Assembly (NCBI GenBank): GCA_965228905.1
Contig: CBDDII010000003.1
Location: 2,356,001 to 2,420,000, forward strand
From: CALKXV01 sp965228905
GTDB lineage: Bacteria; Pseudomonadota; Alphaproteobacteria; Rhodobacterales; Rhodobacteraceae
Direction of reading: 5' to 3'
DNA: 64,000 bases
Of this stretch, positions 34,547 to 43,790 are shown one piece after another. The translations under genes were made by a program, and so were the position numbers. Each line of letters opens with the position of its first letter. Positions within the stretch are counted from its first letter, which is position 1. The notes under the pieces were generated by a model that was not told where the DNA came from, made no database searches, and saw only the letters and a program-made list of their open reading frames with translations.

Positions 34547-35629
34547 ATGAAGACTTGTGCGTATATCGGTGCAGAGGTTCCCAAGGCAGACAAACGCATT
34601 GCTGAACTCGAACGGCACCATTTCCCAGTCCATCCCGTCACGGCGATAGGGGACATCCCACCCGACACCGCGCTTGCCATCGTCGACGGCAGCGCGGGCA
34701 AGACTGAAGAAACCGCAAGTAAGATCAAGGAATTGACCGCCTCTGGCCTGATTGTCTTTGCGATCTTCAAACTTGCCCACGGCGAAACCTTCCGCTCCTG
34801 CCGCGAAACGCTTTTGAACGCCGGGGCAGGTGACGTGATGGACGTGGACGCCCCCGACGGCGATCTGGTGATCCGCACCCGCGCGCTGATGCGCGGGGCG
34901 CGTCCGCCCTTCGTCCTGGTGGTCGAAGACAATGAAAAGACCGGACCCTGGGTGGTCAACGAATTGCAGGCCGCAGGGATGGAGGCCCAGTGCGTCACCA
35001 CACTGGCCGAGGCACGGGAACGTTTTGAAACCATGACCATCGACGCAATGGTCGTCGACCGGAACCTGCCGGACGGTGACGGGCTCGATTTCGTCGGCCT
35101 TCTGCGCCGAAACGGCTTTCGCACGCCCGCGCTTTTGTTCACCGCGCTGGATTCGATTTCCGACCGGATCAAGGGCCTGACCGAGGCAGGGGCCGACGAC
35201 TACATCTGCAAACCCGTACACGGCGACGAACTCGTCGCCCGCGTGCAGGTGCTTCTGCGCCCGCGCGACATCGACGAAACCGTCATCTTCGGCCCGCTGG
35301 AGCTTGTCCGTCGCGACAAGATCGTCCGCTGGCGCGGCGACCGGGTCGAACTCCGCCCCAAGGAATGCGGCATGTTGATCTACCTGGCCGAGCGCGAGGG
35401 CCTGATGATCCCGAAGCGCATGATCTATGCCGATGTCTGGGAAAAGGTCTACATGGATTTCGGCTCGAACCCCGTGACAGCCGCCCGGCATCGTCTGGTC
35501 AAGGATTTCAAGACCTGGCTCGAAGCGCGCGGCGAAAACTGGATCGAATTTCTGGTGACCGAGGGCGAAGCCTACGGCTTCAGGGCCGAACCGCTTCTCC
35601 AATTGCCGGGCAGAGAGCAGGGGGCGTGA
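34547..35629 (+). CDS. OmpR-type response regulator with extra N-terminal pseudo-receiver
   Basis: 360 aa. Residues 1-110 form an alpha/beta domain resembling a receiver but lacking a recognisable phosphoacceptor. Residues 117-235 are a true receiver (FVLVVEDNEKTG, phosphoacceptor D171 in MVVDRNLPDGDG, conserved Lys in YICKPVHG). Residues 245-345 are a winged helix of OmpR type (LRPKECGMLIYLAEREGLMIPKRMIY). A four-codon ORF (ATG at 34536) with the best ribosome-binding site ends in an ATGA overlap with this start. The stop overlaps the kinase GTG. It probably regulates the operon in which it sits; targets are unknown. Confidence 0.88.
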   Translation: MKTCAYIGAEVPKADKRIAELERHHFPVHPVTAIGDIPPDTALAIVDGSAGKTEETASKIKELTASGLIVFAIFKLAHGETFRSCRETLLNAGAGDVMDVDAPDGDLVIRTRALMRGARPPFVLVVEDNEKTGPWVVNELQAAGMEAQCVTTLAEARERFETMTIDAMVVDRNLPDGDGLDFVGLLRRNGFRTPALLFTALDSISDRIKGLTEAGADDYICKPVHGDELVARVQVLLRPRDIDETVIFGPLELVRRDKIVRWRGDRVELRPKECGMLIYLAEREGLMIPKRMIYADVWEKVYMDFGSNPVTAARHRLVKDFKTWLEARGENWIEFLVTEGEAYGFRAEPLLQLPGREQGA

Positions 35630-37056
35630 CCCATCCCGTCGGCCAGGCAAGCAGGCTCTTGCGCGGGGTGTCGGGCGGCGTGCTCTTGCTGGGCCTTCTG
35701 GCCTTTTCGCTTCTGGTCGCCGCCGGTCTCAGCCTCGTGGTCCTGACCGGCGCGGCCAACAGCAACCAGGACTTCGCCCGCGCTGTCGAAACCCGCGCAT
35801 TCGGTCTCCTCGAAGGCGGCGGCCTTTCCGGCCTCGTGGCCGAGATCGACCGGGGCGAAGACCGTCTGGTGCCCGAAACCGCCGATGTGGCCTTCGCCGT
35901 CTGGCGCAATATCAATGGCGAGTTGAGGCTGTTAAGCGAAACAGTGCCGGGCATGGCCGAAGTCTTGGAAAACCTGGATTCCCCCGAAGAAATATTTGAA
36001 TTCAAAGACATAGGCTACAAATCCCACTCGCCAGACATCGCCGAGGCCTCGCGCGACTGGGAATTCCAGATGGCCGATGTGCGCGTCAGCTACGCCATCC
36101 CCGTGCCGACGCCTGCGACCCTCACCGCCCGACGCCAGTTGGTCATGGTTTGGAGCGCGGTGCTCTTGACCGTCCTCATGGGCGTGATCCTGCATCTCAA
36201 CCACCGCCGCCGCTACGCCGACGGGCTGGATCAGATCAACGCCGTTCTCGACGAATTCGCCGCCGGCAACACCCGCGCGGACGTCGAGGTCAGAACCGAC
36301 GCGCCCGAGCTGCAACGTCTCAGCGACCATCTGAACATCGTCCTGCCGCGCTTTGACCGGCTGGTCACCGACCTGCGCGCCCTGACCGCGCACCTCGCCC
36401 ACGAAATGAACACGCCGCTTCAGATCATCCGCGCCGATGTGAACCGGCTTTCCGCCAGCGAAGACGCCGCCGACCGCAAGGCGATCGCGGTCGAAATCGA
36501 CGATACGATCGACGCCACCAACGCAAGGCTCGGCAGTGTCATGCGGCTGTTCCGCCTCAGCGCCGACGATCAGGTCACCCTCGAAACCAACGTCGATCTC
36601 GGCGCATTGGTCGCCGAACAATTCGAAGTCTTCGAAGACCTCCTGATCGACCGCGACCGGGAAATCACCCTTGATCTGGCCAATAATGTCCGCATTGATG
36701 CCCATGTGCCCTTGCTGGAACTTGCCATAGCTAACATGTTGTCAAACGCGGCAAAATTCGCACCGGACAAGGCCCGGATCGGAAGTGAACTCACCGAAGA
36801 CGCCGGGCGGTTCCGCCTGCGCACCTGGAACACCGGCAGCGCCTTTCCCGACGAATGGACCGATCAGGCCTTCGAACGCCTGTCCCGCGCCGAAGGCCAC
36901 CGCAGTATCTCGGGCTTCGGGCTTGGCCTCGCCCTGGTCGACATGATCACAAGGTGGCACGGCTTCACGGTCTCGGCGGGCAACGACACCGATCCCGCGA
37001 CCGGCGAACCGATGGCCGTCATCACGCTGGAGGGTCCATGCGACACTGCTGCCTGA
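35626..37056 (+). CDS. Membrane sensor histidine kinase of the caspase/CHAT operon
   Basis: About 476 aa from a GTG at 35626 overlapping the regulator stop (GTGA) with AGCAGGGGG upstream. Two membrane helices (about 18-42 and 170-190) flank a periplasmic sensor domain of about 125 residues with no known family. HAMP, HisKA with H259 in HLAHEMNTPLQII, and HATPase_c (N box ANMLSNAAKFAPD, G box GFGLGLALVDMI) follow. The cognate partner is almost certainly the overlapping response regulator. The periplasmic sensor fits a system whose effectors are also exported. The longer open frame upstream is antisense-free overlap with the regulator gene and was trimmed. Confidence 0.9.
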   Translation: MTHPVGQASRLLRGVSGGVLLLGLLAFSLLVAAGLSLVVLTGAANSNQDFARAVETRAFGLLEGGGLSGLVAEIDRGEDRLVPETADVAFAVWRNINGELRLLSETVPGMAEVLENLDSPEEIFEFKDIGYKSHSPDIAEASRDWEFQMADVRVSYAIPVPTPATLTARRQLVMVWSAVLLTVLMGVILHLNHRRRYADGLDQINAVLDEFAAGNTRADVEVRTDAPELQRLSDHLNIVLPRFDRLVTDLRALTAHLAHEMNTPLQIIRADVNRLSASEDAADRKAIAVEIDDTIDATNARLGSVMRLFRLSADDQVTLETNVDLGALVAEQFEVFEDLLIDRDREITLDLANNVRIDAHVPLLELAIANMLSNAAKFAPDKARIGSELTEDAGRFRLRTWNTGSAFPDEWTDQAFERLSRAEGHRSISGFGLGLALVDMITRWHGFTVSAGNDTDPATGEPMAVITLEGPCDTAA

Positions 37057-37577
37057 CCGTCCTGCTCCTCGTCGCCACCTTCGGCAGTGCAAAGGCCGAC
37101 GACGCCGACGATTTCAAACGCCTTCATGCCGCCCTGACCTTGTGGGAAGTCGCCATCGCCGAAAACCGTGCCGACCTTGCCATCGCGGCGGTCGAGGTCA
37201 TCGCTGACATCTCGCCCGAAGGTGGCGAGGCCTGGAGCAAGGACGCCCTCGTCGAAATCCGTCTCCTCGCCCTCGGCAATACCGCGCTTCTTGAACGGGT
37301 CTCAGGGATCACTTTCAATCCCGCGAACCCGGCAATTCGACTTCAGGGGGCAGGGGAATTTACCCTGCCCGAAGACAAAGGCATCGGGCGTGTCGGCGGG
37401 GTCGCCACCGAAAGCATGATACGCCTGATCGACCGCTCAGGCACCACCTGCGCACAAACTGTCAAGCACGTTTTCTCCTGCAATGACAAACCATTGACCG
37501 GCGACGTTCAACTCCAAGGCCTGACCGAGCGGGGGCACATCGCCATCGAACTCCTCGACCGAGGCGCAGAAAATTGA
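37038..37577 (+). CDS. Small exported protein of the caspase/CHAT operon
   Basis: 179 aa, starting inside the kinase 3' end (19-base overlap) with GGAGGG just upstream of the ATG. Signal peptide CCLTVLLLVATFGSAKA, then a helical region (about 20-95) and a beta-rich C-terminal half with two Cys (TTCAQTVKHVFSCNDKP) that could form a disulfide. No family recognised. Its tight coupling between the kinase and the caspase suggests a role in sensing or in controlling the protease, for example as inhibitor or substrate; that is inference. Confidence 0.7.
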   Translation: MRHCCLTVLLLVATFGSAKADDADDFKRLHAALTLWEVAIAENRADLAIAAVEVIADISPEGGEAWSKDALVEIRLLALGNTALLERVSGITFNPANPAIRLQGAGEFTLPEDKGIGRVGGVATESMIRLIDRSGTTCAQTVKHVFSCNDKPLTGDVQLQGLTERGHIAIELLDRGAEN

Positions 37578-39580
37578 GCCTTGCCGCGCGGATCGCCTGT
37601 TGCGTGATCGTCGCATCACTCCACTGTCCCTCGTTCGGCCGGGCGGCAGACCACGCGCTTTTGATCGGGGTTTCCGATTATCCCCCTGAGGTCGCCAGCC
37701 TGACGCCCCGCCTGAACGGCCCCGAAAACGACGTCCCCCTGATGTACGCGGTCTCGAAAAAGGCCGGGATACCGACCGAAAACATCACCGTCCTCACCGA
37801 TACGCCTGCAACCACGCTTCAAGAAACAAGACGCACCGCCTTTCCCCTTCGCGCCGAAATCCTCTCGGAACTCACCCGCCTGTCCGGGGAAACCACCGCC
37901 GGGGATCGCGTGCTGATCTATCTCTCCGGCCACGGCGGACAACTCCCGGACCAAAGCACCGGGGGCAGGGACAGCGAACCAGACGGGCTGGACGAAGTGT
38001 TCCTGCCCGCCGACTTCACCCTGACCGGTGGCAAGCCCCAGAACGCCATCCGGGATGACGAGATCGGGCGGCACCTCGACACGATGCTGGCAAAGGGCAC
38101 CCATGTCCTGTTGATCGCCGACACCTGCCATGCTGGCACCCTGCGGCGTGACAGCCCGACGGGCCTGACCCCCCGCATGTTCCCCATGACGAGCGCAACT
38201 GAAACCACTCCCGACACCCGCGCCACCATCGCCCAACCACAATCCATCACCGGCCAGTTCATCGCTTTTTACGGCGCAAAGGCCGGAGCCCTCGCCTATG
38301 AGCGCGAGTTCGAGCGGGACGGAACACGCCAGACCCACGGACTGCTGACCTGGGCCTTTGCCGAGGCGGTGCAATCCGGCGCGCGCAACTATCAGGAGCT
38401 TGCGGGCAAAGTCCGCAGCGCCATGTGGCAGGCCAGCGCGGGGCAGGCGCAGCCCGCCTTCTCCGGCGCCCTCGGCCTTCCCCCGATGATCGGGAACGAT
38501 CCCCTGTCCGGCCTCCGGTTTTCCCTCTTTGCCGCAGGCAACGACATCCATACGACCGGCTCTGCGCTGGATGGCTTTCAACCCGGGCAAGAAGTGATCC
38601 TGGGCCTTGACCCCGACACGCCTCTTGCGACGGCCCGGATCGGCGAAACTGGGCTTTCCGCCTCGGAAATCCTTCTGCCCCCCGCAGACAGCCACGCAAC
38701 ACAACGCCTAGACGAACTGATCCGCGAAGAGGGTCTCGACCCAAAGCGCCACAGGGCCAGATGGCTCGCCGCACGCGCACCGGCCTTCATCCTGTGGCCC
38801 AAGGACACCAAGGCCCTGACCAAGCCTCTTCCGGTCCGCGTTGGACAGACCATTTCGGTCAAACATGCCGCCGTTCGCCTGTTCGACCACCTGCCGCTCA
38901 CCGCCCCAACCGCCAACAAGGACGCCCGCGCCATCGAAATCGACCTTGCCCCGAACGGCACGCTTCTGCACGTCCCCGAACTCGATCACCCCCTGACATT
39001 GGGCGAAAATCACCATCAACTTCTGGACAGCCTCCAGAAAAGGCACCAACTGCTTTCCGTCGCGCAAGACCTCGCCGCGCGCCCGCTCTCGCGCACCCTG
39101 CGGCTGGACCTCACCACGACCGCCAGCGCATCTGAGACATGCAGCCCGAACACCACGCGAACGCCCCAGACAGGCGAAACCCGCGTCCATCACTGCGACC
39201 TCGTCGAAATCCGCCTCACGAACGACAGCGAAAAAACCTTCGACATCACGCCGCTCTACCTCGCCCCGGACGGCAGCACCTATTTCCTTTCGGGCTATCC
39301 CCGATCCGAACAGGGCGGCCTTCGCCTGCCACCCGGCACGAAAAACACCGTTGCCTACCGGGAACACATTCAGCCAAGCTCTGACGGAACCCCGATGACA
39401 GGAGAGGTGGCGCTGGTGTTCCTTGCCGTGGAAGCAGACGAAGACGGTCACGCCCCGGTGGATTTCCGGCATCTGGAAAGCGGGGCAGAGGTGCTTGCCC
39501 TGCGCAGTGCCGACCAGGCAGACGCCCGGTTCCGTGCTTCCGGTGCGGCGGTTCTGACTGTCCGGACGGTGGCCGAATGA
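37574..39580 (+). CDS. Exported caspase family (peptidase C14) protein
   Basis: 668 aa from a TTG at 37574 overlapping the previous stop, with GAGG nine bases upstream. A signal peptide (residues 1-25) leads into a C14 domain: ADHALLIGVSDYP, H120 in LIYLSGHGGQLPD and C185 in LLIADTCHAGT, so the catalytic dyad is intact, and the acidic DEVFLPADF segment is typical of metacaspase-like enzymes. The C-terminal half (about 310-668) is unassigned, with a DUF4384-like beta domain near 540-640 (VEIRLTNDSEKTFDITPLYLAPDGSTYFL). Bacterial caspase homologues are usually cytoplasmic; export here is notable. Its stop overlaps the next gene (ATGA). Confidence 0.9.
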   Translation: MSLAARIACCVIVASLHCPSFGRAADHALLIGVSDYPPEVASLTPRLNGPENDVPLMYAVSKKAGIPTENITVLTDTPATTLQETRRTAFPLRAEILSELTRLSGETTAGDRVLIYLSGHGGQLPDQSTGGRDSEPDGLDEVFLPADFTLTGGKPQNAIRDDEIGRHLDTMLAKGTHVLLIADTCHAGTLRRDSPTGLTPRMFPMTSATETTPDTRATIAQPQSITGQFIAFYGAKAGALAYEREFERDGTRQTHGLLTWAFAEAVQSGARNYQELAGKVRSAMWQASAGQAQPAFSGALGLPPMIGNDPLSGLRFSLFAAGNDIHTTGSALDGFQPGQEVILGLDPDTPLATARIGETGLSASEILLPPADSHATQRLDELIREEGLDPKRHRARWLAARAPAFILWPKDTKALTKPLPVRVGQTISVKHAAVRLFDHLPLTAPTANKDARAIEIDLAPNGTLLHVPELDHPLTLGENHHQLLDSLQKRHQLLSVAQDLAARPLSRTLRLDLTTTASASETCSPNTTRTPQTGETRVHHCDLVEIRLTNDSEKTFDITPLYLAPDGSTYFLSGYPRSEQGGLRLPPGTKNTVAYREHIQPSSDGTPMTGEVALVFLAVEADEDGHAPVDFRHLESGAEVLALRSADQADARFRASGAAVLTVRTVAE

Positions 39581-40236
39581 TCGCCCTGGCAAGAAAACTC
39601 GGCCGACCGGTGGCACTTGCCTCTGCCCTGACACTGGCCTCCATCGCCCACCTGCAAGCGCAACAGAAAGCGCAAATCTCCGGCCAACAGGCCCGCGATG
39701 CGGCGAACACACTGGCCGAATGGGCCATCGAAACCGAAAACCCCGACGTCCTTGCCGCCGCCCTCGAACTTGCCTTCTCCGGCGGGGCGACCCTTGACCA
39801 GGACGATCCCTGGAGCATGGCCGATTTCGCCCAATCCCTTGCCGCCATGCCCGGCGGTGCCGCCCTTCTTGCCGCACTCGACCAGACCGCGACCCGTGGC
39901 GTCATCTCCGGCACCACCCGCTTTGAAACCGTGCTTGCCCCCGGCGCGCACGAAAGCGTCACTCTGACCGTCGCCCGCGAAGAACGCGCCGTCATCGAAG
40001 CCCGCCTGAAGCGTGGCTCCACCGGGGCCGACCTTGATGTCGTGGTCTTTGCCGACGACGTCCAGATTGCCGCCGAAACCGGCCCCGAAAGCGGCATCGA
40101 AGGCGTCGGGGTCTATATCGAGTTCTTTCCCGAAACCTGCATGGCCGTCACCGTCGAAATCTCGAACCTCGGGCAGGGGACGGCCAACGCCGTCTTTCTC
40201 GCCCCGGCCTCAAGCCTTGTCGGATGCGATGGCTGA
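39577..40236 (+). CDS. Exported protein between the caspase and CHAT genes
   Basis: 219 aa. Signal peptide (VALASALTLASIAHLQAQ), a helical segment (about 30-95), and a beta-sandwich-like C-terminal domain (TRFETVLAPGAHESVTLTVAREERAVIEARLKRGSTGADLDVVVFADD) that resembles the pre-peptidase C-terminal (PPC) type fold. Two Cys near the C-terminus may pair. Coupled to the caspase by ATGA and directly abutting the CHAT gene start. It may be a partner or substrate; no function can be assigned from sequence. Confidence 0.7.
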   Translation: MIALARKLGRPVALASALTLASIAHLQAQQKAQISGQQARDAANTLAEWAIETENPDVLAAALELAFSGGATLDQDDPWSMADFAQSLAAMPGGAALLAALDQTATRGVISGTTRFETVLAPGAHESVTLTVAREERAVIEARLKRGSTGADLDVVVFADDVQIAAETGPESGIEGVGVYIEFFPETCMAVTVEISNLGQGTANAVFLAPASSLVGCDG

Positions 40237-43200
40237 ATGGGGATGAGACGCGCATTCGCAACCCTTGGCGTCCTGCTCGCACTCTGTCTCGGCGGTAACG
40301 CCCACGGCCAGACCGACCCCTTGCTGAACGGCATTTCGCAACTGCGCCAAAGCGCCGAACAGGGGGCCTCGCGTGATTTCCAGCTTCAACTGGACCGGCT
40401 CGCCCCCGCGATCATGCAATCGCCCGACCTCTCGGTCGACGAAAAGATCCGCGTCTTCGGCGGCATCGCCATCCTGTCGCGCCAATTGGACGACCCGAAC
40501 GCCGTTGTCGAGGCTGAAGGCTGGCTCATGGCCTTTGCCGAGGTGGCGACCGGCAAGAACAGCCCGCTTGCCGAAGCCGCCCGCGGCAGGCTCATCTCGG
40601 CCCTGATCGAAGCGGACCGGCTGGACGAAGCGCGGATGCTCGCGAACGAGGCTCCGCCGCCCCCCGCCGAAACCGACATCGGCCAATCCATAATGGCCCT
40701 GCAACTGATCCAGGAGGAGCGTTTCACCGAAGCCGCCACCATCCTTGAAGACGAACTGCAAAGAGACCTTCAGGCATCAGGCCCGGACACGCCCGAGCGC
40801 ACGCCGCTCCTCCAGATGCTCGCACTTGCACAACGCGAAGCAGGCAATCCCGAACGCGCGTTAGAGGTGATAACACCCGCCACCCGCTGGAGTGGCGAGG
40901 GCCGCTTTCCCCCCGAAATGGTCGCGATGATCGACCTCGAACATGGCCGCATCCTGTCCGATCTCGACCGACACGAAGACGCCATCGCCGTGCTGGATGC
41001 CGGGTTGAAACGCGCCGAACAGGCTTTCGGGGCAGGGCACCGCACCACCCTGATGCTGCAACTCGCCCATTCCAACGCTCACGGCGCCGCCGACCGCATC
41101 TGGCAATACTATCAACTCCGCGTGGAACATTTCGAAGACGTCAAAGGCGCGAACCTCGCCCCCCTTGAACGCGCCGCGGCCCTTGAAAACCATGCCAGCC
41201 TCCTTGCGGAATTCGGCCACTTCGACGACGCCCGCCACGTGCTTCTGGAGCTCCTTCAACTGGTCGAAACACACCGGGATCTCGATATCCTCATCGCCGC
41301 ACGGGCCTTTTCGGCCCTCGGAGAAATCGACCGGAAGTCCGCCCCCTTCGGCACCGCCCACCAACCGCTTCGCGCCGCCCACGAGATCTACCGCACCGAA
41401 CTTGGCCCCGACGCGCTTGAAACCCTCAAGGCAGGGGCCGCGCTGGCCCGACTGCCCGTCGTCGCCCCGCACGTTCCGCCACAGGTGCTGGAAACATACC
41501 TGCGCCTGACAACCGCAGACCCCGAGACATTGGACGTCGCGGCGTTCAGGGACGTCCCCTCCGAAATCTTCGCAGGCACGTACAACGGCCAACGCATCAT
41601 TCAGCAAAACACCAGCGACGGTGCCATCGACATCTTCCGCCGCCTTGCCGAAGCCGAAGCTGGCCTTGGCGAGACATTCAGCCTCGAAGCCGCCCTTGCT
41701 AACCTCGAAGTCGTCGAAACCCTGCTTGGCGCGGGACGCCTGGACGAGGCACTTGCCGAAAGCCTCGCACTCGAACAAGCGGCCGCTTCCGCGCCCGGCG
41801 ACGATCTGCTGCTTGTCCAATACGGCCTGCTGGATGCGAAAGGCCGCGTCCTTCAGGCAAGCGGCGACCTTCCGGGCGCACTCGCCGCCTTCGACAAGGC
41901 GACCACCGCCCTCAGCCACGCCCGCGAAATCTTCTCACGCGACGTCGCCGAACCCTTTCGCGGCGACACCAAGGTCGACGGCTCTGCCGCGTGGCACCTG
42001 GCCGAAGCCGCATGGGAGGCAGGCCAGACCGCCCCGCCAGAAAACCTTCAAGCCCTCCGCAACCGCGCCTTCGAGGCGGTTCAGGTCGCGGAGTTCGGCA
42101 GTGCGGCCAGCGCCCTTGCACGGGCAAGGGCACGCGACACCTCCGCCAATCCCGAACAGGCCGACGCCATCGCAGACTGGGACCGGGCGGTCGAAACCTT
42201 CGCCGCAGCCCTCTTTCAGGGTGACGCGACAGCCGCAGCCCAACTCGACGCCGCCGAAAGCAAACTGCGCCAACTGGCCCCGGATTTCGCATCCCGCGCA
42301 TTGCCTCAACCGCTTGGCATACCCGAGATCCAGACCGACATGCTGGAGGATGACGAAGCCCTCGTCCTTATCGCGCCAGCCCCCCTCGGCATGGAAAGAA
42401 CCAACCCGGGCTTCGTCTTCGCCCTCACCGACAGCGATATCGCCTGGGCGCCCCTGAAGATCACGTCGCGCGAACTGGCCCTGGCCTCTGCCACATTGCA
42501 CCGCGAGCTTGACCGACGCCCGACCGGCCCCTTGCAACGCGCACCCGTCGCCCCGAACCAGACGCCGGGCAGGGGGCAGAGCGCACTTTTTGACGCCGCC
42601 GCGGCGCAAGACCTCTATCAACACCTCTTCGGTCACCCGGAAATCGCCAAAGTCCTGTCCAGCCGCGACCGCTGGCTGATCGCGCCCCAGGGCGTAGCGA
42701 TGAACCTGCCCTTCGCCGCGTTGGTCATGGAGCCAGCCCAACACCGGCCAACCACCGCCGACGACCTGCGCGCCCTGAAATGGCTGGGACTTGAAAAATC
42801 CTTGTCCATCCTGCCCGGCGTCTCGGCCTTTGAGCCTCGCCAGACCTCTTCGCTGACAGCCGCCCCGGACCAACTGGCCTACGTCGGCTTCGGCGACCCT
42901 GCGTTCTCGGGCCGGGCAGGGGCCGCGCTCAGATCCGGCGAGGTGTTTCAGGCCGGCCTGCAACGCGCCCGCGCCGTCGGTCGCCTGCCGCGCCTGCCGG
43001 GAACGCGCGACGAGGTGCTGAGGCTCTCGCTCGCCTTCGGTCAGGAAAAAAGTGCCGCCTTCCTCGGCCCCGACGCCTCGGAGAACACGCTTGTCACCAC
43101 CGCGATGAATGGCAGGCTCTCCGGCCTCCAGGTCCTTCACTTCGCCACCCACGGCCTCCTGTCCGGCGGGCTATCGACCCTCGATGAACCCGCTTTGGCG

Positions 43201-43620
43201 CTCACGCCGCCCATTGACGGCACGATCAGCCAAAAGACCGGCTGGCTGGACGACGGCCTTCTGACCGCCTCGGAAATCGCACGTCTGCAACTGGCGGTGG
43301 AATGGGTGATCCTCTCGGCCTGCGACACCTCCGGCGCGGCAAACCTTGAAAATAGTATCGACGGGCTGAACGGCCTTGTCCGGGCGTTTCTTCAGGCGGG
43401 GGCTCTGAATCTCATGGTGTCCCACTGGCGCGTGGAAGACGCCGTGGCGTCGCGCCTGACCGCCTCCACCGTGGAATCCAGCCTCACCGGCACCCCGCGC
43501 GATCAGGCCCTCAGACAAGCCATGCGCGCGATCCACGACGACGAAACGCGCGATTCCACCGACCTGCCCATGTCACATCCCACTGTTTGGGCACCGTTTT
43601 TTCTTGTGGGGCAGGGCTAG
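40237..43620 (+). CDS. Exported TPR-CHAT domain protein
   Basis: 1127 aa. A signal peptide (FATLGVLLALCLGGNAHGQ) is followed by about 650 residues of alpha-solenoid TPR-like repeats and a C-terminal CHAT domain (about 760-1125). The caspase-fold dyad is intact: H972 in LHFATHGLLSG and C1029 in VILSACDTS, with the typical GLVRAFLQAGALNLMVSHWRVED segment. CHAT proteases include separase-like and CRISPR-associated Csx29 enzymes, which cut a partner after activation. The ATG at 40237 abuts the previous stop; an ATG at 40243 is equally possible. No terminator follows directly. Together with the upstream C14 protein this puts two caspase-fold proteases in one exported set. Confidence 0.9.
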   Translation: MGMRRAFATLGVLLALCLGGNAHGQTDPLLNGISQLRQSAEQGASRDFQLQLDRLAPAIMQSPDLSVDEKIRVFGGIAILSRQLDDPNAVVEAEGWLMAFAEVATGKNSPLAEAARGRLISALIEADRLDEARMLANEAPPPPAETDIGQSIMALQLIQEERFTEAATILEDELQRDLQASGPDTPERTPLLQMLALAQREAGNPERALEVITPATRWSGEGRFPPEMVAMIDLEHGRILSDLDRHEDAIAVLDAGLKRAEQAFGAGHRTTLMLQLAHSNAHGAADRIWQYYQLRVEHFEDVKGANLAPLERAAALENHASLLAEFGHFDDARHVLLELLQLVETHRDLDILIAARAFSALGEIDRKSAPFGTAHQPLRAAHEIYRTELGPDALETLKAGAALARLPVVAPHVPPQVLETYLRLTTADPETLDVAAFRDVPSEIFAGTYNGQRIIQQNTSDGAIDIFRRLAEAEAGLGETFSLEAALANLEVVETLLGAGRLDEALAESLALEQAAASAPGDDLLLVQYGLLDAKGRVLQASGDLPGALAAFDKATTALSHAREIFSRDVAEPFRGDTKVDGSAAWHLAEAAWEAGQTAPPENLQALRNRAFEAVQVAEFGSAASALARARARDTSANPEQADAIADWDRAVETFAAALFQGDATAAAQLDAAESKLRQLAPDFASRALPQPLGIPEIQTDMLEDDEALVLIAPAPLGMERTNPGFVFALTDSDIAWAPLKITSRELALASATLHRELDRRPTGPLQRAPVAPNQTPGRGQSALFDAAAAQDLYQHLFGHPEIAKVLSSRDRWLIAPQGVAMNLPFAALVMEPAQHRPTTADDLRALKWLGLEKSLSILPGVSAFEPRQTSSLTAAPDQLAYVGFGDPAFSGRAGAALRSGEVFQAGLQRARAVGRLPRLPGTRDEVLRLSLAFGQEKSAAFLGPDASENTLVTTAMNGRLSGLQVLHFATHGLLSGGLSTLDEPALALTPPIDGTISQKTGWLDDGLLTASEIARLQLAVEWVILSACDTSGAANLENSIDGLNGLVRAFLQAGALNLMVSHWRVEDAVASRLTASTVESSLTGTPRDQALRQAMRAIHDDETRDSTDLPMSHPTVWAPFFLVGQG

Positions 43621-43790
43621 CTTATACTCCACAAATTGCGAAAACTTGTTATGGTAAACCGAATCGGGGTTGTTAATTGGTAGGTCTGTTCGATCATGCT
43701 GGGGCTGACGATTACAATTAATGTAACGGGACTTCCGCTTCGACGACCGTATTGTGGACTTCGAAGCGAGAATTCATTTTGGAGGTTACT

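Noticed and set aside
40237..43620. Type III-E CRISPR (Craspase) relationship of the CHAT protein
   Set aside because: No Cas gene or CRISPR array in the window, and the protein has a signal peptide.
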